64,000 nt of DNA from Crotalaria pallida (taxonomy: Eukaryota > Streptophyta > Magnoliopsida > Fabales > Fabaceae). The position numbers and the translations under genes were made by a program. The notes below the pieces were generated by a model that saw only the letters and a program-made list of their open reading frames with translations, was not told where the DNA came from and did not search any database. This document shows positions 20,626-32,252 of the stretch, piece by piece; the first letter of the stretch is position 1, and every line of letters starts with the position of its first letter. The stretch covers positions 26,802,001 through 26,866,000 of the forward strand of contig CM075655.1 of NCBI GenBank assembly GCA_037953625.1. The letters run 5' to 3'.

Positions 20626-21637
20626 TCTAACACCCCGCAAATTCCTCGTACTAATTTAAAATACTAAAGATATTTTGAGAAAAGTGTCTTGGAAGAGTAT
20701 TTTTCTTAAATGATTTTCATAATTCACGTTTTTAAGGTAATGAGTGAATTTAGAGGAGTGGTGATTTCTAAACAAGGGTATTCTTATAAGAAAGAAATTG
20801 TTTTTTTTAAATGTATGAGTTGGCTGATATGTGAATTAATATGATTCCTTGAAATATTTGAATTATTATGTGAAGTGGTGATTAAATGTTCTAAAATAGA
20901 ATTAATTTGGAAATAAAAAGATAATGCATGAATGTATGAATGTGTATATGTGTAACGTGTATATGTGTATGTATGGCGTGTGTATGTATGTGAGTACAAA
21001 CCTAGAATTTTTATTTGTTGGGCAAGAAACCAAATAAGGTTAAGATAGAACCATGGGGGTAACTAGGTTGACGGAGACCCAAACTAGGAGCCAACAAGCC
21101 ATTAGGCCTAAAGGACCCCTAGCACCCTAATCTATTCCACTTTGTCAACTTCATTTGCTAAACACCACCCATGCAACAAATTGGAGTGCCAAAATTACCC
21201 CTCCCATTTGCACTATGGCCGAATTAATGAAGGACAAAAGAGGAAAAATCCCATGCCCTTGCCCTTGTCTATATATGGTCTAAGGGGTGAAGTGTTGGTC
21301 ACTTCACTTCTTCACTTCCACACTTCATTTCTTTCATTTCCTTTCACCCTCCAAACACACTTGTTGAGAGCAAAAATTAAGCTCTCAACACACACCCAAA
21401 GGAAAGAAAGAGGCCGTGAGCTAGGGAGAGGAAGAAGAAGAAGCCAAGTCCAAAACTCAAGTCTTTCCTTGAAGCTCCAAGACATTAGAAGCTAGAAGAC
21501 CTTGATCTTGGTGGGTAGTTCGAAAATCATGAAGAAAATTGTAATAGATAGATTTTTCTTTTGACCTTGTAATTTTTCTTCTCCTTTTTCTTTGCATGTT
21601 AATTCTTAAAGATTAAAATGTGAGTACAAGTGTGTTT
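20626..21637 (+). repeat. X 3' LTR, first segment
   Basis: It begins TCTAACACCCCG, so the usual terminal TG is TC here. It ends at TGTTT (21633-21637), the left copy of the S2 duplication. A TATA box lies at 21269. The 5' LTR counterpart is outside the window. Confidence 0.88.
21269..21278 (+). promoter_or_regulatory. Probable X LTR TATA box
   Basis: CTATATATGG lies about 640 bp into the LTR and is followed by a pyrimidine-rich CACTTC stretch, as expected just upstream of an LTR transcription start. Confidence 0.55.
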
Positions 21638-24600
21638 TGTAACACCCCGCATTTTTCCCGTACGTGCGTGAACGAAATTTGTTAAAATAAACCCTGGAAT
21701 TCGGTTTTATAAGGAATTTTTAGAAAGTATTTTATGGATTTTTATAAACAGAACGTTTTTGTAAATGAAAAGTGAATGATTTTGTTGAAATGAAATGCTT
21801 TGCTAAATAGTGATTTTATTAAAGATGATTTTTGAAAAGGATTTTTCCTTTTTGGATTGTAAACTTTGAAAATTTGTATCTTTTGAACCGTAATTCGGAT
21901 TTTTTCAAACTTTATATCAAATCGAACGTGATGAAACGTAGATTTTAAAAATAAAATTTTTGGAATTTTCTGGGTTGTTTTATAAAAAGTTATTTTCAGA
22001 ACTAAGAAATACGAATTTTGGAAATTTGTGTCTTATTGAAATGAATTTATTAATTTGTCTTGAAAATTTTATGAGTGCTTGATTTAATATGTGTGTATGT
22101 GTGTTTAACGTGTGATGCATGAAGATGGCCATGAAATGTGATTTCTTAGAGTTGATTTCATTGTGTATGAATTGGACATTATAGTAGAAAATAAAATGTG
22201 AATTATGTGCATGTGAGTGTTATATATGTAGGTGTATGAATATGTATGTATGAATGTGTGTAGTTGTATGTGCATATGTGTGTTTGACCGTATAAGGCAT
22301 GGAAAATGAATAAGGAAATGTGATTGGAAAATAAAAATAAAGGACATGTGTGTGTGAGAATGTGCCATGGTTGTGCATGCAAGTGTGAGTGTGAGTGTGC
22401 TATATGTGTGTGCTACGTGTGAGTATGCATGTGTGAGTGGGTGTCAACCCAAGATTCTAGGAGCTTAAGGAGTAAGGAAACCAAGCCAACTAAATGTAAC
22501 CATGGACCAAACCAAATGACAAATCCTAACCAAAAGCCAAATACTAGTTAAACCTAAGATGACCCCTAGAAGCCTAGTTTACCCCATTTGGTCTCCTTGA
22601 CTTTACAAACATCATCCATGCAAAATGAAGAAGACTAAATCGCCCTTCTTGGTTGCACTTGGCCGAACTACTCCCAAGGCCAAATTAGGGAATTGTGAGC
22701 TTGCCTTTATATAGGATAAGTCATAGTTCATTCACCCATTTCATTTCCCATTCCTTCACATCAACACAAACGTATCTCTAAGGGATTCACCAACCCCTTA
22801 GAGAAAGAAAAGAAAAGAAATAAAGAAAAAGAAATAGAAAGGAAGAGAGGGGTAGTTGGCCGTGAGACTTGAAGAGAAAAAGGAAGGAAATTCAAGTTCA
22901 AACCTAGGAGCTTTCCCTTGTAGATCCAAGTGTTAGAAGACTAGAGACCAACTTTGCCATGGTAGGAACCAAAGATCAAGGAGGAGATTGTAATAGTTTA
23001 AAATTTTCTTCTAGTTGTAGATCCTTCTTTTCTTCTTGCATGTTTTGTTTTATGGTTTGTAAGATGATTTCATTCGTTGATCTTTCTTGATCTTGGACTT
23101 CATGGACTAAGCATAATTTGTAATATGATTAACTAGTGCTTGATGTTCGGTTAAGGCCTTTCCTTGCTAGATCTAAACTTTTTCCAAATAGATCTTAAAG
23201 ATCTAAAGAGAAACTAAGGTTTTTGTGAAAGCTAAAATAGAACTCTTACATGTCTACCTTTTCTTTTTCTAAAACCGTGATGTGTGTTGTGAAATTAAGT
23301 GGCTTGCATGTTGTGTGTATGTATTGATCTTGAGTATTTGTGTTTGAAAACTTGATCTTTAAAGTGTACATTTTCTTCTTCACGGTTTTATGTAAGATTT
23401 GTGTTCAAGCTTGTGTATTTGCTTTGATTCCTTTTTGCATGTTTGATCTCTTGCAAAACCTTACCTGTATGATTCGGCCAAGCTTGTGCATGTAATTGGA
23501 AAATGGTTTTCATGAAACAACTTATGATTATAGCTATGTATGTGATATTGTATGGTGTGTGTCTTTCTTTTATCTTTTTGGTTTTAAGAAATAAAAATAA
23601 ACGAATTGATTTGATTATATGAGCAAAGAAATTTTGTAATGATAATTCTATAATTTCAAGATGTTAAAACTTATTAGAGATTAGGAATTAGTAACCATGG
23701 TTATTCAGTCCTTGGTGAATTAATCTCTATGCTTAATCTAAATTGTTTTCTTAAGAGTAATCTAATTTAATTAAATTAATTAAGGTTAAGATTTAATTAA
23801 TAATTGGTGAATGATATGAAATGTGATTTGCATGAATGGTAACTGTGAATGTGTAATCGTTCTTTATACTAGCTAAATGTATTGAACTAATGTTGTTTTG
23901 AAATACCGTGGATTTGTATGTGAATGCTCCTTGTACTGATTGTGTGTGTGTGGCTGTTATGGGTGCTAATTGAATGTGTTGAGTCCTGAATTTGTTTGTG
24001 AGTTTTGTTTGTATTCTGAAGAAATTGGAATTGTTTGATTTAAAAATATGATTTAACATAACTCAAACTAATTTGGAAATTTTGTCTCCTTTGAGTTGTA
24101 TCTTAAAATATTTTCAAAGTACGGTTCTGAAATCTTATTTTCTTGGATTTTTGGTGTTCTGCTTTAAAGTATAAAAAAACACTAATTTTATAATCGGAAT
24201 GTTTTAAATTGAGAAGAGTAAAATTCGGCTTTTTATAAAAGACTATCGAAATTGTTCTCGAAAACCTTTTTCATTTGATTCGGATCTAAAACCCTAAGGA
24301 TGTTGGTAATGTGTTTTCGAAAAAGGGAAAATGTTTCAAATGTTTTAAAATAAAATTAAGTATCTATCGAAACGTTCTAACGCACGGGAAAAATGTCTAG
24401 TTCGGGTGTCGGACGCGACGGGAACGACGAAAAGCTAGCAACGGGAAGTCCTGGAAAGCTTTCGGATGTGTCATCATCCAGGTGAGAGAGAAGCTCCCCT
24501 TAAGACGCCGTGGTATTAGGCAACATATTAAGGCGTCCAATCATCTCAAAGGTTGGACCCGGTCTCGTTAAGGCGAGGAAGAGAGATAGTGAGTGTTTGT

Positions 24601-26886
24601 TTGTTTGTTTGTGTGTCGTGGGCTATCCCTACAAGTCGCTGAGACCGAAGTGTTGTCTATAGTTAATATGTTTGTTGAAATGATATGATGTTTACTATGC
24701 ATGAACTGATGGTTAGTTTAGTATGTGAAGTAAATTAAGTGAGCTGTTAAGAGATGTTTGATTTTACCCTGAGACCCGAGAGGATAATAATAATGAGGAA
24801 ATGAGATTGCAAGAGAAAGGAGGTGCGAATAAGAGATATAAGAAAGAATTGAGAAAGAAATAGATGGTGCATTAAGACTAAAGAGAAAGTTATAAGCAAT
24901 GAATAAGAAAGAGATAAAGATGATGTGAGTGAAGGAAAAGATAAAGAGCTGAAATTGGAAAGAGAGTGTGATTATGGAAATGAGATGTGGTGGAGTAGAA
25001 ATGTGATCCCTCTTTCACGTTTTTGGGAAGAAGCTTAGTGTTGAGTTGAGCTTGCTCCTCCACTAACACTCACCCAAAAATGTGATTTTTTTTTAAAACA
25101 GTTTTTGAAAAGAAACTTTTGAAAAGAATCTGTGAAAAGATATTTTGGAGGAAGTATGAAACAATATTTTTCTAAAAGTATTTTATGAAGTCATTTTTTT
25201 GAAAAGGTTTTGCGAAAAGAGCTTTTTGAGAAAGAAGAGGGAATGAGTTTTGAGGAAGTTGGAAAGAATTATGCTGAGCATGAGCTATGTTGATATTGAG
25301 ATGAGATTGATGTGTGGCTCGAGGCCATTGTGATTTTAGGGGGAACGGATTAACGTTTAGTGGTCGGGCTTCGTTGAAGGGATGCACCAAGGACGAGCCG
25401 ACTGTTAGGATTCAGCCGATAATTAAAACGTTAAAACTATAAAAGATTTAAAAGACATTCATAAAACCGGTGAGGTATGAGTGTCGTATCGAAGTAGTGG
25501 AGAGGAAGATACTATGGGTATCTGCGGATACTCAGGTGGAGATTGCAGGAGGGGAGGGCAAGGACGGTGAAACGTCAAGAAGCCTCGAGTATATTTCTAG
25601 GCGGAACGAATCCCACATGTGGTGCACTAACGTGGTGGGGACTGGGTCTAATATCGTGGTAAGTTCCGCATCGCGAACTAGAAATTATACTGTCGCCCCC
25701 TCGATGCAAGTCTAGAACAGTGAGAGGGACTGGAACGGGGCATTGGTGTTTGCCGCCGAGGGCGTGCATTGATTATGTGATTAAATTATATGATTTGAGG
25801 CAGAGCCTCCTGGTCTGGGACCATTTGTGTGTGACAGTTGTCGTGCCAGCGTGGTAAAGGTCCTGTACTCCTGTTTGCTTCCGACTAGGTTGGGTGGTTG
25901 ACCGAGGAGATGTAGACGTGTGTGAGCTCAATGATGTCTCCCCCTCATCATTGATGCTACCCAAAATAATAAAATTTAAAAGCACTAAGATATTTCAAAG
26001 AGAAATATAAAGCGATATCAGTTATTGGAAAAGATTTAAAAGATAAATATAAGAAAGAATTATTGAGATAAGTGATGACTTTGGAACTCGTGAAAGAAAA
26101 GGATTGAGTGGAAATTGTGAAAGATTATGAAGAGAATTTTAAGATGGTGATTATGAAAGATTAAAGTTTGTGTTCAGTATATGAGTATACGATAATGGTA
26201 TTGTTGTTGTTTGTATGTGGTTATTTGTCTTTCCTTAGTATTTGCCTATTGTAATTCCACACAGTCGACATAACTGTTTGGGTAGCTTACTCTCTCCTCT
26301 TCTTCTGTACTTCTACTTCTCGTTCTTCTTCTGGAAAATGTCGTACATCAGTTAGACGCAAGAGAGATTGAGGTTCCAGATCTAGCTTGTTCGGGAAGTA
26401 GGAACACCTCCGTGGAAAGGAGACGACTCGGTGGAGAGATCTCTGGGGCAGTAGACGAGGACAACCCTACTGGCGGACCGTGAACGGGATCCATCAAGAT
26501 TCAGAGCTAGACTACGGATGTTAGAGTGCATGACTAGAAGCTAGGTCTCCCCTCAGAGCATGGCGCTCCATTGTAAGTCCTTAGTTACCTAGCTCTATAC
26601 TACTGTACCCCGACTAAAGTTTTATTAAACATAGATGTTTGAAACCAAGTAAACTGGGCCACGTTTTAATTCATGTTTTGAAAACGGGTTTCAAAGTGTG
26701 GTGTCTTGTAACGTCTCGGTTTGGAACTTGAAAGGTTCATGAATATGAGAATATGTGAATTTTAATTTTAACCATTGTCTGAAAAGTTAAATGTTCTCGT
26801 ATTCATACCTTACTTGTAAAAAAAAATGGCCCTAATTTTCACTATATTTAATTTAAGTTTTCAAGTTGCCAAATCGGGGTGTTACA
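21638..26886 (+). mobile_element. S2: solo LTR (5.25 kb) inserted in X 3' LTR, TSD TGTTT
   Basis: It starts TGTAACACCCCGC, ends AAATCGGGGTGTTACA, and is flanked by TGTTT at 21633-21637 and 26887-26891. No PBS, PPT or pol motif is present. The conserved LTR blocks occur once each (donor-like CAGGTGAGAGAGAAG at 24479; CTGTCGCCCCCT near 25691; GTCGACATAACTG near 26269). The corresponding LTR ORF is broken after five codons (ATG near 26339). Its closest relative here is H. Confidence 0.92.
22705..22714 (+). promoter_or_regulatory. Probable S2 LTR TATA box
   Basis: CTTTATATAG lies about 1.07 kb into the LTR, followed by a CATTTCATTTCCCATTCC pyrimidine-rich stretch like that after the X TATA box. 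Confidence 0.5.
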
Positions 26887-26891
26887 TGTTT

Positions 26892-29800
26892 GTACTTGAT
26901 CATGAATTTTAAAGTTTAAAGCAACTTATAAACTTCTAACTAACGGATTTCATAACTCCATTAAGGTCTTCATGAAAGATCTTAAAGTTTTTCAACACAA
27001 ATCTTAAAGATCTAAAAAGTTTTGAAATTTTTGTAAAGTTTAAAGTATATCTCTTTGCATGTTAATTTCTCAAAGTTTGAAGGAACTTGTAAACGTCTAA
27101 TTAACGGATTCCTAACTCGTTTAAAGTTTTTCATAAGAGATCCTAAAGCTTTTTCAAACTAAATCTTCTAAATATAAAGGTTTGGTGAGATTTTTGTGAA
27201 AAATGAAGTGGATCTCTTTGCATGATCCATTTCCTCCCTTAACCGTGATTTAAAGATGTGTTTGAGGTTTATTTGAAAAATAAAATTAATAACCTAAATT
27301 TGCTTAATAACAATGTTGAGATCTTTGGTGTTGCATGTTGGTTGATGTTGATCTTGGTGCTTTCCTAATTTGATCTAAGTCTTTACATGTTAGCTTTATG
27401 CCTTTACAAGTTGATTTGAGTTGTTGAAGTGTTTTGGTTTGATTTGATGTGATGAAGCTTTGAATTTCACTTTGACCTTTGAAAAATGTCTCGATCCTTG
27501 CTTCAATCTTTGAAAAAATTTGCTATAAAGCCATACATGTTGTTTTGAATCACAAAGACTTAATTTTCTTCAACATTCATCACGGTTTTGACTTCTTCTT
27601 ACTCAAAATGATTTTCATCTTTAATTTGTGTTACTATACTTGATTGCATGACTTGATTTTCAAGATCTAGGTGCATGCATGCAGTTTTTGAGAAAAGAGA
27701 TTCTATTTTTCTTAATGATCCTCACGGTTTTATAAAGAAGACAAGGAAACAAGTTCTTGAAAATTGATCTTTGCATTGATCCATGTTCTATGTGCATGCA
27801 TGATGAATATTTGAAAATAAAACCTTGTTGTATCATGATGATATTCGGCCTACTCATGCTAGCTATATTAGGATTCCTTTTCCATGAAATGACTTAAAAG
27901 AAATGAGTATATTTTAACGAATTGTGTTAGAATAAATTGCTTGAAATTGTGTGGTGAACATTTATTTTCTAATCGGCCCTTTAATTAGAATTAAAGGAAG
28001 TAAATAAAATAAATTAAATTAATCTTGTAAGAGTGTTGTGCTTAAATGAATGTGTGTGAGTGTGTGCTTATGTGCATTCGGTTATGAGCAAAAAGAAGAA
28101 TAAATAATTTTGTGCATGAAAAAGAAAATGGAATTTGAATGCCTAAAGTGAACCTAGTTGATTCATGAGATTTAAATTATAATGTTTGACTTGCTTCCTT
28201 TGATTGCATTCGGTTGCATAGTCTAAATAAGTTTAGAGAGTTTAATTGCATGTGCATGATGATTTTTGAGAAGGATATAAATTATTTAAAGTAAGGAAAA
28301 TAAGTATTGATGTGTTTAGCTTGAAACTTGATTTATGAATATTTGCATGCCTAAGTATTATGTGTTGTATAAGTGCCTTGATGTTGATTTAATTGGTCAT
28401 ATACTTGTTGAAGTGTTGCTTGTTGTTTATGTGTTAATGGATGTTTGAAAAATGTTTGAACGTGTGATTGGTTTTGAAATAAATTGGTTTTAAGAAAATT
28501 TCATTGTGTTTTATTTGAAATTTTTAAATTATGTTTATGGCTGTCCAAAGTTGTTTTGTGATGAAGACTTGAGTTTTAAAAGGTTAATTTAAATAAAGGA
28601 GTTGTTTTAAACGAAAAAGTGTTTTTACGATGTTCTCGGGGTTTTATCAAAATGATTTTTATAAAATAACTCTTTGCTGTCCAGAAATTATTTGGACATG
28701 CTTCTTGTGTTTAAAAATGTTTTCATGTAATTTAAAGTGTGGTTTTCAAGTGATATTTGATTTAAGAAAAACCCGGATTGAGAACGGGGCATTTTTCGGT
28801 GTTTTCGAACGTAATTGAGGTGCTGTCCAAAATGGACCAGCAACCATATAAATTGATTTAAATCATTTTATGAAATGTTTTCAAATGGTTTTAAAAGATT
28901 TGCAGTACTAGAAAGAATGAGAGTTGTTTCGATAAAACAATGGTGTTTTAAGTTTTTCGATAAAGAACGAAAGGTATCACGAACTAAGAAAAGATTTTCT
29001 TAACACACGTTAGTAACGTAAGTGTGTTTTATTTAATACGAGGAACGAGAAGTGTCTAGGTTATGGAAAATATTTTCTTAATATCAGTTAATAATGTAAG
29101 CGTATTTCATTTAGTACGAGGAATTTGAAAAGCGAGGGATTGGGGCAGTCAACAGCACAAAGGATCCGAGGTGACGGTACGCAATAAATAGCTGGACCTC
29201 AGGTGAGAGAGAAGCTTTCCTAAGACACCGTGGTAGTTAGGTGATATATTAGGACGTTCCGTATCATCTCAAAGATCGGAACTAAGTGGTTCGGAGTCAG
29301 TAGTATAAGTGGCAATTGTTTGTGTGGTGTGGCCACTTATACGAAGGTGACAAAGGCCACATTGTTGTTGTGTGATTAGTGTGTGATTGATAGCATGCTT
29401 TTATGTCTTTATTTCATTATGCTTGATGATATTTATCGCTATTAAATTAAATGAGTAATACGCTGATGGATACGTCTTGATTGAGAAATGAAAATGAAAG
29501 GAATAAGTTGAGAAAGTAAGAAAATTGAAAGTAAAGACACAATGAGAAAGGGATAATGACGAAAGATATGAGAGATAATAGAAAGAGATAAAGAATTGAG
29601 ACTGGGGAAAGAATGAATGATAATGTTGAGAACGAGCCAGAGCTGGGGAGAGTGATGTTGATATGAGATGTGGTTTGAGTGGAGCTGGACTCCTTTGTTT
29701 CTGGTTTTAGTCTGGGACTATTGTTGAGTTGAGCTTGCTCCTCCATTAGCACTCAGCAAAGTTGTAATTTTTGAAAGGGGTTTTTGAAAAGCGGTTTTTG

Positions 29801-31835
29801 AAAAAGTTTTTGAAAAGAGATCTTCGAAAAGATTTTTGAAAAGAAATCTTGTGGAGAATGGTGAAAAGAAATTCGGAAAAGGTTTTCAAAACGAGATTTT
29901 TGAGAAAGGTTATGTAACAATATTTCCAAAGGAGCTTTCCGAAAGTATCTTTTTGAAAAACTTTTGTGAAACAATATTTTTGAAAAGTTTTGTGAAAACA
30001 TATTTTTGAGAAAATTTTTTGGGAAACAATCCTTTGATAAAATTTTTGAAAGGAGATTTTGAGAAGATGTAAAACTAGATTTTTGAGAAAATTTACAAGA
30101 GGGAACCTCGTGAAATAGTTTATGAAAGAATATTTTGTGAAAGTTTATGAAAGGGGTGTTTTGAGATAGTTTTTGAAAAGATTGTTTTGAGAAAAGATTT
30201 TGAAATGAGATGATTGCGAGAAATGGAGAATGTTGAGAAAGTTTGAGAAAAGAGATTTGAGATTGTAATGTGATCCCGACTCTGTGCTATGTGAGGATTG
30301 ATGAGGGAAAGATTGTGCCAAGTTAGTGGTCGGGACTCATTGAATGGTTGCACGAAGGATGGGCCGACCTTAGGATAACTAAAAGATTAAAAGACTTTAA
30401 AAGACATGCGCGGTGAGGTATGAGAGTGCGAAGTAGTGGAGAGGAAGAAACCATAAGTATCTGCGGATACTTAGGAGGAGATTGCATTAGGGGAGGACGA
30501 TGACGGTGAAACGTCAAGAAGTCTAGAGTATGTTTCTAGGCAGAACAAACTCCAAATGTGGCGTACTAACGTGGTAGGGACTGGGTCTAATGCCGTGGCA
30601 AGTTCTGCGGGCCCACTAGAAACATACTGTCGCCCCCTAGATTGCAAATCTAGAACAGTGAGAGGGACTGGAGTGTGGCATCTTGTTTGCCACTGTGAGT
30701 TGAGACAGTGTGCCTTGATTATATGAATTGAATTGAATTGATATGATTTGAGGCTGTGTCGTCCTGGTCTGGGACCATTTGTTGTGCGACAGCTGTCGTG
30801 CCCGCATGGTAAAGGTCCTGTACTCCTGTTTGCTTCCGACTAGGTTGGGTGGATGACCGAGGAGATGTAGACGTGAGTGATAGCCGAGAACGAAACGAAT
30901 TTCCCGACGATATCGAATAATTCCCAAAGTAAAGGAATGCTATGAATGGATAAGATTGGAAAGGAAGAAATTCTAAGTTGAGAAAGAAAGAATAATTAAG
31001 AGAAGTGAAATTAAATTTAGAAAGAAATTGAAGGATAATAATAAGGACAATAAGATTAATAATATTGATATTGAAATCATGCTTGATTGCTGTGTGCTTG
31101 TGTGTGGTATTGTTTGTTTGTATGGTCCTTCGATCATGCCTATAGTAATCCCACACCGTCGACGATGCGTCGTTCGGATCGCTTACTCTCTCATGTTCGT
31201 TGGCATATCGGTCCTGCTGGTATCTCAACGGGCAGATCGAGTATCGGATGGAAGTCATCGTACGAGGCTACAAGAACTACAAAGAGAGGATTCGGTATGA
31301 GGCTCGAGAGAACTCCACCACTCTCAATGGAGCAGAGACGGAATATACTAGCAAGGAGGGAATCACAACAAGGAAGGCATCATCTTTGAGAGCAAAGAGA
31401 GGACGCAAAGAAGAAGAAGGAACTTCACCCAATTGTTATCAATAGGATAGTTTAAGGATAGTGTGGTTAGATTAGGTTGTGATTATTGTTGAGTCAAGGA
31501 TTACCGATGCCATGAGCCATTATGTAATCTAGCTAAGTTTTTAATCTGACTTGTGGAGCATATCTTTATGCAAAGTTAATTCATAAAAAGTTTTTGAAAA
31601 CTGTTAAGATAATTTTGGAACCAAGTTCTTTTATAAAAACGAACGTTTTATGAAAATAGATTTTTGGTAACAACTCGGTTTTCGAAAGAGAGTATTAAAG
31701 AACATCAATGACTCTACATTAACGTTTTTCAAACACTTCAATATTGTTTTACAAAAAAAAAAAATTGGCCTCAATTTTTGCCATTTTAATAAATAAAAGT
31801 TAATTATTCTGGTTTACGAAAATCGGGCTATTACA
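26892..31835 (+). repeat. X 3' LTR, main segment
   Basis: It continues X's LTR after the S2 insertion (TSD 26887-26891) and ends GGGCTATTACA at 31835. From 26966 on it is the uninterrupted counterpart of 8620-11980 plus 18075-19335, and it shows the empty target sites of both E1 (26966-26970 GTCTT) and S1 (30574-30578 GTAGG). The donor-like block is at 29200. Confidence 0.93.
31200..31445 (+). CDS. LTR-embedded small ORF in X 3' LTR, 81 aa, doubtful
   Basis: This is the partner copy of 18701-18916 in the other LTR. The inner ATG of the 5' copy is an isoleucine codon here (NGQIEYRMEV) and the C-terminus is ten residues longer. Start and stop differ between two LTRs that were identical at insertion, which argues against constraint after insertion. 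Confidence 0.25.
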   Translation: MAYRSCWYLNGQIEYRMEVIVRGYKNYKERIRYEARENSTTLNGAETEYTSKEGITTRKASSLRAKRGRKEEEGTSPNCYQ

Positions 31836-32252
31836 TTATACACTCAACCAAACTGCTCGAATTACTCGAGTCTTTTTCCCAGCACTCGAGTCCTTTTCAG
31901 AAATTTCAAAGAACAGTCGAGTCTTCCCTGAAAGACTCGAGTCTTTCGACAAAAATTCAAATTTTTCAGGCAGTTAGTGATTATACTCGAGTCTTCTCCA
32001 AAACACTCGAGTATTTTAACCTAATTTCAGAAAATTCATTATTTTATTCAATATAATGACATTATTATTTTAAATACTGAATATTTATTTATTTAAAATA
32101 TAGGGTCTTACACTTGAACATATTTAATATATGATATATGAACTCTGTTGATCATTGGATTTGATTAGAAATGGTTAGAATTGAAAATGATATGTTAAAA
32201 CTAGATTTTCAGTCTGTACTGTCTGTTAAGACTCGAGTACATGACTCGATAA
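31836..32252 (-). repeat. Remnants of E1-like LTRs with paired CTCGAG palindromes
   Basis: Bases 31836-32112 end GGGTCTTACA and look like the U3 start of a minus-strand LTR. CTCGAG-type pairs start at 31865/31885, 31916 (degenerate)/31936 and 31986/32006, each 20 bp apart. Bases 32113-32252 resemble E1's LTR near 6932 (GTTAGAATTGAAAATGAT) and hold a CTCGAG at 32232. H is inserted at 32253, exactly where a 20-bp partner would lie. X's right target duplication would be TTATA (31836-31840). Confidence 0.65.

Larger units (their letters stand above)
8620..31835 (+). mobile_element. X: non-autonomous giant-LTR (LARD-like) element, interrupted three times
   Basis: X consists of a 5' LTR (left of window to 19335), PBS at 19339, a 1.29 kb internal region without gag or pol, a polypurine tract at 20613, and a 3' LTR from 20626 to 31835. 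The two LTRs match over their whole shared length (8620-11980 with 26966-30578; 18075-19335 with 30574-31835) and differ by a few percent plus a net 252-bp indel. E1 and S1 sit in the 5' LTR and S2 in the 3' LTR. The net 3' LTR length is about 5956 bp, several times the internal region. PBS, stem-loop and PPT resemble those of E1 and T, so it was probably mobilised in trans by such an element. Confidence 0.9.
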
